Both the position numbers and the translations under genes were made by a program. Under the pieces are notes generated by a model, which was not told where the DNA came from, made no database searches, and saw only the letters and a list, made by a program, of their open reading frames with translations. Source: JANYJJ01 sp038241115 (GTDB lineage Bacteria > Pseudomonadota > Gammaproteobacteria > Burkholderiales > Burkholderiaceae_C). From it: a stretch of DNA of 27,508 nt. The stretch lies in the NCBI GenBank assembly GCA_038241115.1, contig JBBRGA010000029.1:1-27508 (forward strand). Direction: 5' to 3'. Shown piece by piece: positions 17,554-25,291 of this stretch. Numbering within the stretch: position 1 is the stretch's first letter; the number at the start of each line of letters is the position of its first letter.

Positions 17554-17585
17554 CTTGCGACCTTGCGACCCTGCGACCCTGCGAC
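17554..17585 (+). repeat. Four tandem copies of an 8-bp unit
   Basis: CTTGCGAC occurs twice, then CCTGCGAC twice, without gaps, in the gshA-kup intergenic region. The unit is C(T/C)TGCGAC. It lies 24 bases after the gshA stop and about 112 bases before the likely kup start. It looks like a slippage-prone microsatellite; no function is evident. Confidence 0.85.
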
Positions 17586-17697
17586 CACGTGAGTGCGGCG
17601 CTCGGTTGTTGCGCCGCGACATAAATCTGCAGCACCCTCGTCGATGCTGCCCAGTGCGGGCGCAAAATGCCTGTCCCTGTGTTGTTCGGGCATTCCA

Positions 17698-19578
17698 TTG
17701 AGTAATTCTTCTGCGTCAACCAAGTCCAGCTTGGCGGCTTTGACCTTGGGCGCCATCGGCGTGGTCTACGGCGACATCGGCACCAGCCCTTTGTACGCCC
17801 TGAAGGAGGTTTTTGCGCACGGCCACGTGCCACTCACGCCGCAAAACATTTACGGCGTGTTGTCGCTGGTTTTTTGGACGCTCACCGTGGTGGTGTCCAT
17901 CAAATACGTGCTGCTCATACTCAGGGCCGACAACAACGGCGAAGGCGGCCTGATCGCCATGCTGGCGCTGGCCTCGCAGGCCGTCAAAGACAAACCCGTG
18001 CTGCGCCGGCGCTTGTTGATGCTGGGCATCTTCGGCACCGCAATATTCTTCGGCGACGGTGTCATCACGCCGGCCATCTCGGTCTTGTCCGCCATGGAAG
18101 GCTTGAAGGTCGCGGCACCAGCATTGGAAAAGTACGTGGTTCCGTTGACGCTTTTGGTGCTCACGGCGTTGTTCATGGTGCAGCGCCAAGGCACCGCTTT
18201 GGTGGGCAAGTTTTTTGGGCCCGTCACCGTGCTTTGGTTTGCGGTGTTGGCCGTGATGGGTGTTGTCCACATCGTTGACAACCCGGCCGTGCTCTGGGCG
18301 TTGAGCCCGCATTACGCGCTGATCTTCCTCACCGCGCAGCCGCACATTGCGTTCATTGCCTTGGGCTCGGTGGTGCTGTGCGTGACCGGTGCCGAGGCGC
18401 TGTACGCCGACATGGGCCACTTTGGCAAACGCCCCATCCGATTGGCGTGGTTCAGTCTGGTCATGCCCGCCTTGGTGCTCAATTATTTTGGGCAAGGCGC
18501 GATGCTGCTGACGAGCCCTGAAAAAGTGAGCAATCCGTTTTATGAAATGGCTCCCACGTGGGCGCTTTACCCGTTGATCGGTTTGGCCACCATCGCCACC
18601 GTGATCGCTTCGCAGGCCCTGATCACCGCCGCGTTCTCGGTCACCAAGCAGGCCATTCAGTTGGGCTATTTGCCGCGCCTGCGCATCCTGCACACCTCCG
18701 TCAAAGAAACTGGCCAGATCTACGTGCCCTTCATCAACTGGGGCCTCTACGTCTGCATCGTGTTGGCCGTGGTGGTGTTTGGCAGCAGCAGCAAATTGGC
18801 GGCGGCTTACGGCATTGCGGTGACGATAGACATGCTCATCACCACCACCATGACGTTCTTCGTGATTCGCTACGGCTGGAAGTACCCCTGGTCGCTGTCG
18901 TTTGCAGCGACCGGATTTTTCTTCGTCGTCGATTTCGTCTATTTCAGCGCCAATGTCATCAAGATTTTTGATGGCGGATGGTTCCCGGTGCTCATCGGAG
19001 CGATCATGTTCATGCTGATGATGACCTGGAAGCAGGGTCGGCGTTTGATGCACGACCGCATGCGTGAAGAGGCCATCGACCTGAAGAGTTTTTTAGAGTC
19101 GGTGTTCGTTCACCCGCCTACACGCGTGGAGGGAACGGCAGTGTTTTTGGTCAGCGACCAGGGCCTGACGCCCAACGCGCTGCTGCACAACCTGAAGCAC
19201 AACAAGGTGCTGCACGAAACCAATCTGTTCGTCACCGTGCGCCACCACGAGGTGCCTTGGCTGGGTTTCAACAAGCGCTGTGAAATCGAGCCGCTGGGCC
19301 ACAACTGCTGGCAAGTGACCTTGCACTTCGGTTTTAAAAATGATCCCAACGTGCCTGAAGCGCTCAAGCTTTTAGGAGCTCGCGGCGTACACATCGAAGA
19401 GATGGACACCAGCTATTTCTTGTCACGCGACATCGTGATCCCCACCCTCGGCGCTGGCATGGCGATGTGGCGCGAAAAGCTGTTTGCCAGCATGCACCGC
19501 AACGCCTCTGCTGCGGCAGATTTCTTGAGCCTGCCGACGAATCGGGTAGTGGAATTGGGGTCTAAGGTAGAGATTTAA
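17698..19578 (+). CDS. kup: Low-affinity potassium transporter Kup
   Basis: This is an inner-membrane K+/H+ symporter of the KUP/HAK family, about 626 residues (E. coli Kup has 622), with about 12 membrane helices in the first 430 residues and a C-terminal cytoplasmic domain. The N-terminal family signature GVVYGDIGTSPLYALKE is complete, and ADNNGEGG, GDGVITPAISVLSA and VTGAEALYADMGHFG are also present. The end VVELGSKVEI matches the family. The TTG at 17698 is chosen because it gives the usual length and N-terminus (SNSSASTKSSLAAL); the same frame stays open back to an ATG at 17644 and a GTG at 17593, whose residues show no family character. Confidence 0.9.
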   Translation: MSNSSASTKSSLAALTLGAIGVVYGDIGTSPLYALKEVFAHGHVPLTPQNIYGVLSLVFWTLTVVVSIKYVLLILRADNNGEGGLIAMLALASQAVKDKPVLRRRLLMLGIFGTAIFFGDGVITPAISVLSAMEGLKVAAPALEKYVVPLTLLVLTALFMVQRQGTALVGKFFGPVTVLWFAVLAVMGVVHIVDNPAVLWALSPHYALIFLTAQPHIAFIALGSVVLCVTGAEALYADMGHFGKRPIRLAWFSLVMPALVLNYFGQGAMLLTSPEKVSNPFYEMAPTWALYPLIGLATIATVIASQALITAAFSVTKQAIQLGYLPRLRILHTSVKETGQIYVPFINWGLYVCIVLAVVVFGSSSKLAAAYGIAVTIDMLITTTMTFFVIRYGWKYPWSLSFAATGFFFVVDFVYFSANVIKIFDGGWFPVLIGAIMFMLMMTWKQGRRLMHDRMREEAIDLKSFLESVFVHPPTRVEGTAVFLVSDQGLTPNALLHNLKHNKVLHETNLFVTVRHHEVPWLGFNKRCEIEPLGHNCWQVTLHFGFKNDPNVPEALKLLGARGVHIEEMDTSYFLSRDIVIPTLGAGMAMWREKLFASMHRNASAAADFLSLPTNRVVELGSKVEI

Positions 19579-19631
19579 GGGCGCGATCTAAGGGCAGGAT
19601 CTGGGGTCGACACCGGACGGCTTGCGATTGT

Positions 19632-20084
19632 TCATGTGGGCTCCAGCGGCGTGTCCCAAAAACCGTTCATGCGGTATTTGTCGATTTGAATGTCGGTGGG
19701 TGCAACGGTCAGCTCGTCCACCACTGCTGCCGACCACGAGCCCTTTTCCAGAACCGGCGCGTCAGTGCCTGGCAGCGGCGTGCCCAAACCCACGCCCTGC
19801 GCCGTGGCTTGGTACACATTCAGCACCGAAGGGCTGAGTTTGAGTCTGTCAGACCGGTTGCCCCATTTCAGCCACACCACCCCGCCGCTGGCGCTGCGCC
19901 AGGCCGGTAGAAGCGCTTGCAGCGGCGCAATCGGCGCGCGCGCCGGGGTCGCGTCAACTCCGATGGAAGCCAGCCAGCCCTTGGCGTGGCAAAAATCGTT
20001 CTGCATGTCAATGACCGCCAAGGCACTGCGACGCACATCCAGCGTGACCCGCTGGGGCGTGGCCGGCAAGCTGACCGCACACAC
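19632..20084 (-). pseudogene. Truncated isochorismatase-family cysteine hydrolase, N-terminal three quarters
   Basis: The 150-residue frame has the start of an isochorismatase-like hydrolase: SALAVIDMQNDFCH with the catalytic Asp, TPARAPIAPLQALLPAWR, the GSWSAAVVDEL segment and DKYRMNGFWDTPLE. It stops three residues later, where the family continues for about 70 residues including the nucleophilic Cys. No continuation is present in any frame before the kup end. It therefore lacks the catalytic Cys and is most likely a non-functional remnant. Its ATG touches the start of a second, oppositely oriented fragment. Confidence 0.75.
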
Positions 20085-20485
20085 AGGTACCGCGTCGCGG
20101 TGATGTCGGCCCGATGGGCCGTCTGCTGGTGCGCGGCGAGAGCGGCACCGCCATCATCGACGCCGTGGCACCACTCGGCAGCGAGTGGGTCATCGACAGA
20201 CCGGGCAAGGGCATGTTCTGGAACACCGGGCTGCACGAGTGCTTGCAAGCCGCAGGCATCGCGCACTTGGTATTTACTGGGGTGACCACCGAAGTTTGCG
20301 TACAAACCTCGATGCGCGAAGCCAACGACCGAGGCTATGAGTGCTTGTTGGTCGAAGACGCAACTGAGAGTTACTTCGCCGAATTCAAAACCGCGACGAT
20401 AGCGATGCTGACCGCGCAGGCTGCCATTGTGGGCTGGTCTGCTCACAGCGAGGCGTTGATGACGGCACTGCAATTGAAGCCGTGA
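20084..20485 (+). pseudogene. Truncated isochorismatase-family cysteine hydrolase, C-terminal half
   Basis: The frame encodes the C-terminal half of an isochorismatase-like hydrolase: QVPRRGDVGPMGRLLVRGE, IDRPGKGMFWNTGLHECLQ, and GVTTEVCVQTSMREANDRGY with the nucleophilic Cys. The N-terminal part with the catalytic Asp is missing. Family-like residues begin at about 20084 although the first ATG is at 20114, so homology upstream of the ATG suggests a 5' truncation. It overlaps in alignment with the neighbouring minus-strand fragment and so comes from a different paralogue. A short product of 123 residues could still be made, but it would lack the catalytic triad. Confidence 0.75.
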
Positions 20486-20543
20486 ACGGAGTGGGTGGTT
20501 TGAGTCTGTTTTGAAAGTCAACGTGTTTGCCGAATTCGCAGCC

Positions 20544-21398
20544 TCACGGGGCAACGGTCGAAGCGAAGGCATACCCGCTGCGCTCGCGTTTCGCGCAGTA
20601 CATGGCTCTGTCCGCACTTTTTACCAGTTCGTCTGAGGTTGTGCCGTCACCGGGGAACATGGCAATTCCTATGCTGCAGCCCACGCGAAGCGAGATCTGC
20701 GCGCCATTGGCGTCCACTTGGCATGGTCGCCCGAGCTCCGTAACGATTTTTGTCGCAACTGCAGCAGCATTAGCTTCTTCGCTGAGCTCAAGGAGCAGGT
20801 ACAAGAACTCGTCGCCCCCGTGTCTGCTGACCGTGTCCTCCTCCCGGGTCACTGCAATGAGCCTGCTCGCAACCGTCTTGAGCACGCTGTCACCTGCAGG
20901 GTGGCCGTGTGTGTCATTGATGGCTTTGAATCCATCCAGATCAATGAACATGACCGCCAGTGTTCGGGCATGCCTCTTGGCTTGGGAAAGCCCGTGTTCG
21001 AGGCGATCATTGAAAAGCACCCGGTTGGGCAGGGACGTGAGCGGGTCGTGAAACGCAGCATCGCGCGCTGATTTTTCTTGCGCGTGTGCGGCCGCAAGTT
21101 GGTGCTCCAGAACCTCGCGTTCCCGCAATTCGGCTTGCAGTGCGTCGGTGACCGAAGCCAAATCATCTGCACAAGCCTTGACCTTGTTTTCGACCACTTC
21201 GTTCTGTGCAAGAACCTCTTCCAATCCGGCCTGCGGTTGCGAGGTCATTTCGTTCTTGAGCGCCGAATTGACCAAAGCCAATTCGTCTGCGCAGTCCTCC
21301 ACCGTCGTCTTGATTTGTTCGCTCTGGCTGATCACGCGGGTTAATTCACTCGGAGCAGTTTGGTCTTGGGGCATGGTCGTTTGCATAAACGGAAGCAT
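20544..21398 (-). CDS. Diguanylate cyclase (GGDEF) with N-terminal coiled coil
   Basis: This is a 284-residue soluble protein predicted to make cyclic di-GMP. The GGDEF domain (about 112-280) keeps the catalytic GGDEF at 194-198 and an I-site RxxD (REED, 185-188), so it should be active and product-inhibited. DPLTSLPNR and FIDLDGFKAINDTHGH are intact. The first 110 residues are predicted helical and hold a degenerate 25-residue repeat (27-51 and 67-91, both with a CAD(D/E)LA core). There is no membrane segment or recognised sensor domain. ATG codons at 21386 and 21374 are alternative starts; none has a clear ribosome binding site. Confidence 0.88.
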   Translation of the reverse strand: MLPFMQTTMPQDQTAPSELTRVISQSEQIKTTVEDCADELALVNSALKNEMTSQPQAGLEEVLAQNEVVENKVKACADDLASVTDALQAELREREVLEHQLAAAHAQEKSARDAAFHDPLTSLPNRVLFNDRLEHGLSQAKRHARTLAVMFIDLDGFKAINDTHGHPAGDSVLKTVASRLIAVTREEDTVSRHGGDEFLYLLLELSEEANAAAVATKIVTELGRPCQVDANGAQISLRVGCSIGIAMFPGDGTTSDELVKSADRAMYCAKRERSGYAFASTVAP

Positions 21399-21541
21399 CT
21401 TTGTCGCGCAGACTGCAGTTGGTAGAGAAACACAAATCGCGCTGCGAATTGAATCATGTACACGCGATAGTCACGACGTTGACCTGCAAAGTCTGTGTGG
21501 TGGCGCACACAGACGCGACGAGCCAAGATAAATCGTGTCTG

Positions 21542-21566
21542 ACTTTCGGAGACACCCCCCGAAAGT
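21542..21566. repeat. 8-bp inverted repeat beside a terminator
   Basis: ACTTTCGG at 21542-21549 pairs exactly with CCGAAAGT at 21559-21566, with a 9-base loop. On the minus strand it follows directly after the terminator of the DUF4148-like gene, giving two hairpins in a row. It may back up termination or lie in the leader region of the diguanylate cyclase gene. Confidence 0.6.
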
Positions 21567-21588
21567 AAAAAGCCGCCCGAAGACGGCT
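21567..21588 (-). terminator. Rho-independent terminator of the DUF4148-like gene
   Basis: Read on the minus strand, AGCCGTC, a TTCG loop and GGCGGCT form a 7-bp stem (one T-G pair) followed by a T run. It ends about 50 bases past the stop at 21636. Confidence 0.88.
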
Positions 21589-21635
21589 ATCGATCAAACT
21601 GCCGCGCCGCGCGCCGGGCGCGTATTAAGTACCCT

Positions 21636-21938
21636 TCAAGCACCGACATACAGCTGGTTGAAGCTGTTCTTGTGAACGGCCATGGCGCCTTCAGTGCGAA
21701 CTTCGGTGCGGCTGCGCTCACTGGTGAAGGCCTTGGACTGGAACGAGCCGTAGGTTTGCGCGGTGTTCTTCAGTTCGCCTGCAGCTTGAGCGCGGGCCAG
21801 TTCGGCTTTCACGCTGGCGCGGCTGGCGGTGCTGGGCATGTCCTTGAATTCTGTGATTTCAGATGCCAGGGCGCTGTTTGCTGCAAATGCGCCGGTCACT
21901 GACAAAGCGAGGGCGGCGAGGATGTGTTTCGTGTTCAT
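21636..21938 (-). CDS. Small exported DUF4148-like protein
   Basis: This 100-residue protein has a clear signal peptide (MNTKHILAALALSV, cleavage after ALA at about residue 25), so the mature product is about 75 residues and periplasmic. The body (TASRASVKAELARAQAAGEL) resembles DUF4148, small exported proteins frequent and often multicopy in Burkholderiales with no known function. AGGAAA lies upstream of the ATG. It is flanked by its own terminator and by a region with phased TCACA boxes, so it is a single-gene unit with a possibly regulated promoter. Confidence 0.8.
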   Translation of the reverse strand: MNTKHILAALALSVTGAFAANSALASEITEFKDMPSTASRASVKAELARAQAAGELKNTAQTYGSFQSKAFTSERSRTEVRTEGAMAVHKNSFNQLYVGA

Positions 21939-21989
21939 GGTGATTTCCTGTGATGTGGTTGAGTGATTTCAAAGTCCGAGCCTTTGCAC

Positions 21990-22027
21990 AACGCGTTTTT
22001 GCAAGAAGCGTTTTTTAAATACGCGTT
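21990..22027. repeat. AT-rich inverted and direct repeat upstream of the DUF4148-like gene
   Basis: AACGCGT at 21990-21996 is the reverse complement of ACGCGTT at 22021-22027. Inside lie two direct GCGTTTTT copies (21993-22000 and 22008-22015). The AT-rich stretch TTTTTTAAAT at 22011-22020 could supply a -10 element for the minus-strand gene. The promoter position is inferred. Confidence 0.4.
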
Positions 22028-22072
22028 GGCTTGTTCGGCTCTGATGTGTCGGCTGCTTGGCCGCGCTCTGAC

Positions 22073-22109
22073 TCACATTCAACTCACAAAAGATCACAGT
22101 TTGATCACA
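22073..22109 (-). promoter_or_regulatory. Four helically phased TCACA boxes, possible response-regulator site
   Basis: TCACA starts at 22073, 22084, 22094 and 22105, spacings of 11, 10 and 11 bases. On the minus strand these are direct TGTGA repeats placed once per helical turn. Such phasing is typical of sites for OmpR/PhoB-type response regulators. They lie 135-170 bases upstream of the DUF4148-like gene, just left of the neighbouring gene's stop. The protein bound is unknown. Confidence 0.5.
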
Positions 22110-22113
22110 TCGC

Positions 22114-22854
22114 TCAAGGCAGGCCTCGAACGGCGATCGATGCCGCGCCATCCAGTTGAGCACTTCCCGGCGAGCCCGCAGGCATGAACAGCGCGGCGCA
22201 CAGCTCGGTTTCGCGCTGCCGCACGATGCTCAAAAATTCAGCCGCGCCTTTCATCGAACGAAACGCCTCGAAACCAGACTCCAATAAAGTTTGCAGCTCG
22301 CCCAAACCCGCCGCGCGTGCAGGGCCGCGCATCATCAGCAAGCTGGCGCGCACCAGCGGCTTGCGGGTGAGTTTGTCGAGCGAGCTGCCCACGCTGAGCA
22401 TCAAATCGATTTGCTGTTGACGCTCGGCGGCGCGGCCGGTGGCTTGCCACGCGCTGCGGTACGTTGTGGCGGTGAAGATTGCGGTGCCCAGTGCATCGCT
22501 TCCCATCTTCTCCGCCATTTGGCTGTCCAGGCTTTCAGACAGCGCGTGCAGCGTTGTCAATGTGGCCACGGTGGCGACGATGGCTTCCGGGAACAGGCGC
22601 ACCAAGGCCGGCACCACGCGGGCAAATTGCGCGTCGCGCTGGGTGAAATCTGTGGGCCCGTACAACTCGTCCAGAAAGAATCGCGCCGCGGGGCGGTAAC
22701 GCGGGTTGGCCAGCAGGTCGTCGTAGGTGGCGGCGAAGCGGCGCTGCTGATAGTCCTTCACCGCTTGCACCCGGGCGTGCAGTTCGGGAGATTGGCGTCG
22801 GCGCTCGCGCTCGGCTTGAACCGCGTTCAGGTGGGTCAGGATGGGGTGGGTCAC
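22114..22854 (-). CDS. Uncharacterised cytoplasmic protein with FFLDELYGP motif
   Basis: This is a 246-residue soluble, Ala/Arg/Leu-rich and predicted all-helical protein with no signal peptide. The motif RFFLDELYGPTDFTQRDAQF, then VVPALVRLFPEAIV and LHALSESLD, recur in hypothetical proteins of Burkholderiales; I believe this is Pfam DUF8198, but that is from memory. No catalytic motif is seen. The GTG at 22854 (VTHPILTHLNAVQAER) is chosen because family proteins begin with this segment; a TTG at 22911 would add 19 unlikely residues. It is divergent from the Tat/GMC unit. Confidence 0.75.
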   Translation of the reverse strand: MTHPILTHLNAVQAERERRRQSPELHARVQAVKDYQQRRFAATYDDLLANPRYRPAARFFLDELYGPTDFTQRDAQFARVVPALVRLFPEAIVATVATLTTLHALSESLDSQMAEKMGSDALGTAIFTATTYRSAWQATGRAAERQQQIDLMLSVGSSLDKLTRKPLVRASLLMMRGPARAAGLGELQTLLESGFEAFRSMKGAAEFLSIVRQRETELCAALFMPAGSPGSAQLDGAASIAVRGLP

Positions 22855-22965
22855 GATGGCGCTGATTTTAAATTTGTGCGGATTCAACCTGCGCACGGAC
22901 GGAGCTCGCAAACGACGTCAGTCGCGACTGGGGTTAGTCCCTCATCTCTAAGAAGGCGGTTGTGA

Positions 22966-23523
22966 ATGATGCAACACTGCCCTTCCCGCAAGTTTTGCGA
23001 TATTCCACAAATTGACATGCAACGACGTACTTTGCTTCGCCTTGGTTTAGGCAGTGCCGTTTTGATCGCGGTGGTGGGCGGCGGCGTGTCGCTGGTCCGG
23101 CCTGCGCTGACAAACGGGCAGCTCACGGCGTCCGGCAGGTCTGTTTTTACGGGCGTTGCGCGTGCGGTTTTGGACGGCAGCTTGCCAAAGGATGCGGCGG
23201 CACAACAAGCCTCACTCGCTGCACACTTGCTGCGTTTGGACGGAGCCATCGCGGCCTTTCCAGCCGCCACGCAGGCCGAGTTGTCGCAGCTGTTGTCGCT
23301 GCTGGCCTCAACCCCTGGCCGCCTGGGTTTGATGGGTTTGAGCACCGACTGGGACGCCGCCAGCGCGGCGCAAATTCAAGCCGCCATGCAGGGCCTGCGC
23401 ACCTCCAGCCTGGCGCTGCGCCAGCAGACTTATCACGCGTTGCGTGACCTCACCAACGCCGCGTTTTATGCCGATGCGGAAGCCTGGAAGCTGATGGGCT
23501 ACCCCGGCCCTGTCACGATTTGA
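22966..23523 (+). CDS. Small Tat-signal protein, probable GMC oxidoreductase partner subunit
   Basis: This 185-residue protein has a twin-arginine leader (RRTLLRLGLGSAVLIAVVGGG from residue 20). The mature part is helical and ends with AFYADAEAWKLMGYPGP, resembling gluconate 2-dehydrogenase subunit 3-type small subunits, which accompany leaderless GMC flavoproteins and carry them through the Tat pore. It is 18 bases upstream of the GMC gene. AGAAGG precedes the ATG at 22966; a second start at 23017 would begin exactly at the Tat motif but has no ribosome binding site. The subunit role is inferred from context and the C-terminal motif. Confidence 0.78.
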   Translation: MMQHCPSRKFCDIPQIDMQRRTLLRLGLGSAVLIAVVGGGVSLVRPALTNGQLTASGRSVFTGVARAVLDGSLPKDAAAQQASLAAHLLRLDGAIAAFPAATQAELSQLLSLLASTPGRLGLMGLSTDWDAASAAQIQAAMQGLRTSSLALRQQTYHALRDLTNAAFYADAEAWKLMGYPGPVTI

Positions 23524-23541
23524 ATTGTCGAAGAAGCCGCC

Positions 23542-25263
23542 ATGACCTCTGTGATTTCCAAAGAGCTGACCCCACTGACACCGCCAGTGACGACATCCAC
23601 ACCCGCGGCGCTGCCCGCGTCGCTGACAACTGCGGCGACCACATCCGTGCCCATTTCCCGCCCTGACCCGATTCGCGACGGCTTGGCCCGCGGCTGGAAA
23701 GTTCACGGCGGCCCGCACGCTGCGTTGCCCGTCACCATGACCTGCGATGTGGTCATCGTCGGCACGGGTGCGGGTGCGGGCATCACCGCCGAACTGCTGA
23801 CGCAGGCGGGCCTGGACGTGATCTTGATTGAAGAAGGCCCGCTCAAATCGAGCGCCGACTTCAATCAGAAGGAGAGCGAGGCCTATCCGCAGCTCTACCA
23901 AGAAAGTGCGGCCCGCAAAACAGCCGACAAGGCCATCAACATCTTGCAAGGCCGCTGTGTGGGCGGCTCGACCACGGTGAACTGGACCAGCTCGTTTCGC
24001 ACGCCGCCCAGCACCTTGACCTACTGGCAGCAGCGCTTTGGTTTGACCGACCTCACCGAGGCCTCCATGGCGCCGTGGTTCGAGCAGGCCGAGCGCCGTT
24101 TGAACATCGGCCCCTGGTTGACGCGAGCCAACGAAAACAACGACCTGCTGCGCCGCGGCGCCGAGAAGCTCGGCATCCCCGCCGAGTCGATTCATCGCAA
24201 CGTGAAGGGCTGCTGGAACCTGGGCTCGTGCGGCATGGGCTGCCCCACCAACGCCAAGCAGTCGATGTTGGTGACCACCATTCCCGCCGCGCTCGACAAA
24301 GGCGCGCGTCTGTTGACACAAACACGTGCACAGGAATTCAAGTTCAGCAACGGCAAGGTGGAAGCACTGCTGTGCGTGCCTGTGGGCACCGACGGCAGCG
24401 CCGTGGGAAACACGGCCACGCGCATCGTCGCCAAGCACTACGTGGTGTCTGGTGGTGCCATCAATTCACCGGCGCTGCTGAAACGCTCCAACGCGCCCGA
24501 CCCCCATTCGCTGCTCGGTGCGCGCACCTTTTTGCATCCGGTGGTGATTTCATCGGCCATTTTTCAGCAAGCGGTGGAAGGCTGGAACGGCGCACCGCAA
24601 ACCATTTACTCCGACCACTTTTTAGGCACCCAGGCCATCGACGGCCCCATCGGCTACAAGCTTGAAGCGCCGCCGATCCACCCGGTTATTTTTGCGTCGT
24701 CACTGCCGGGGTACGGCCAACAGCAAGCCGACATGCTCAAGACATTTCCCAACACGCACAGCCTGCTGGCGTTGATGCGCGACGGTTTTCACGAGCAGTC
24801 GGTGGGCGGTCAAGTCAAGCTGCACAGCAACGGCACGCCGATCTTGGATTACCCGCTGACCGACTACGTGATGGAAGGCGCGCGCCGCAGCTTCTTGAGC
24901 ATGGCCGAAATTCAATTCGCGGCGGGTGCCAAGTCCGTGTTGCCAGTGCACGAGCAGGCGGCGATGTACAGCAGCTGGGCACAGGCGCGCGACGCCATCA
25001 ACGCGCTCGCCATGAAGCCCCTGCTGACCCGCGTGGTGAGCGCGCACGTGATGGGCGGCTGCGCCATTTCGGCCACTGACAAACAGGGTGTGGTGCGCGG
25101 TGACGGCGTGCATTGGCAAATCGACAACCTGTCGGTTCATGACGGCTCGCTGTTCCCCACCAGCATCGGTGCGAACCCGCAGCTGTCGGTGTACGGCCTG
25201 GCGGCCAAGCTGGCCACTGCGTTGGCCAAGCGCTTGAGTGGCAAGGATGTGGTGTTGGCTTGA
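23542..25263 (+). CDS. GMC family flavin-dependent oxidoreductase
   Basis: This is a 573-residue FAD enzyme that would oxidise an alcohol; the substrate cannot be told. The dinucleotide-binding motif GTGAGAG is at 74-80, followed by ILIEEGP at 94-100. GRCVGGSTTVNWTSSFRTP is the GMC flavin/active-site segment. The C-terminal block VSAHVMGGCAIS and SLFPTSIGANPQLSVYGLAAK carries the expected catalytic His and second FAD contact. The first 60 residues are Thr/Pro-rich and hold no signal peptide, so export, if any, would depend on the Tat-bearing neighbour. No cytochrome c subunit follows in the window, unlike classical membrane dehydrogenases. Confidence 0.88.
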   Translation: MTSVISKELTPLTPPVTTSTPAALPASLTTAATTSVPISRPDPIRDGLARGWKVHGGPHAALPVTMTCDVVIVGTGAGAGITAELLTQAGLDVILIEEGPLKSSADFNQKESEAYPQLYQESAARKTADKAINILQGRCVGGSTTVNWTSSFRTPPSTLTYWQQRFGLTDLTEASMAPWFEQAERRLNIGPWLTRANENNDLLRRGAEKLGIPAESIHRNVKGCWNLGSCGMGCPTNAKQSMLVTTIPAALDKGARLLTQTRAQEFKFSNGKVEALLCVPVGTDGSAVGNTATRIVAKHYVVSGGAINSPALLKRSNAPDPHSLLGARTFLHPVVISSAIFQQAVEGWNGAPQTIYSDHFLGTQAIDGPIGYKLEAPPIHPVIFASSLPGYGQQQADMLKTFPNTHSLLALMRDGFHEQSVGGQVKLHSNGTPILDYPLTDYVMEGARRSFLSMAEIQFAAGAKSVLPVHEQAAMYSSWAQARDAINALAMKPLLTRVVSAHVMGGCAISATDKQGVVRGDGVHWQIDNLSVHDGSLFPTSIGANPQLSVYGLAAKLATALAKRLSGKDVVLA

Positions 25264-25291
25264 GCTGAGCCAAGCTGATCCGACATCGAGA

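Noticed and set aside
16229..17833. 534-codon open frame on the minus strand opposite gshA
   Set aside because: Shadow of gshA with Arg/His-rich low-information sequence; no recognisable domain.
17716..19053. 445-codon open frame on the minus strand opposite kup
   Set aside because: His/Gln/Asp-rich translation opposite membrane-helix codons; a composition artefact.
19632..20485. A single isochorismatase gene split by a simple inversion
   Set aside because: The two fragments overlap in family alignment (DKYRMNGFWDTPLE against DRPGKGMFWNTGLH), so they must come from two paralogues, and a simple inversion of one gene does not explain them.
23308..24438. 376-codon open frame on the minus strand opposite the GMC gene
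   Set aside because: Antisense to a well-supported GMC oxidoreductase and without any motif.
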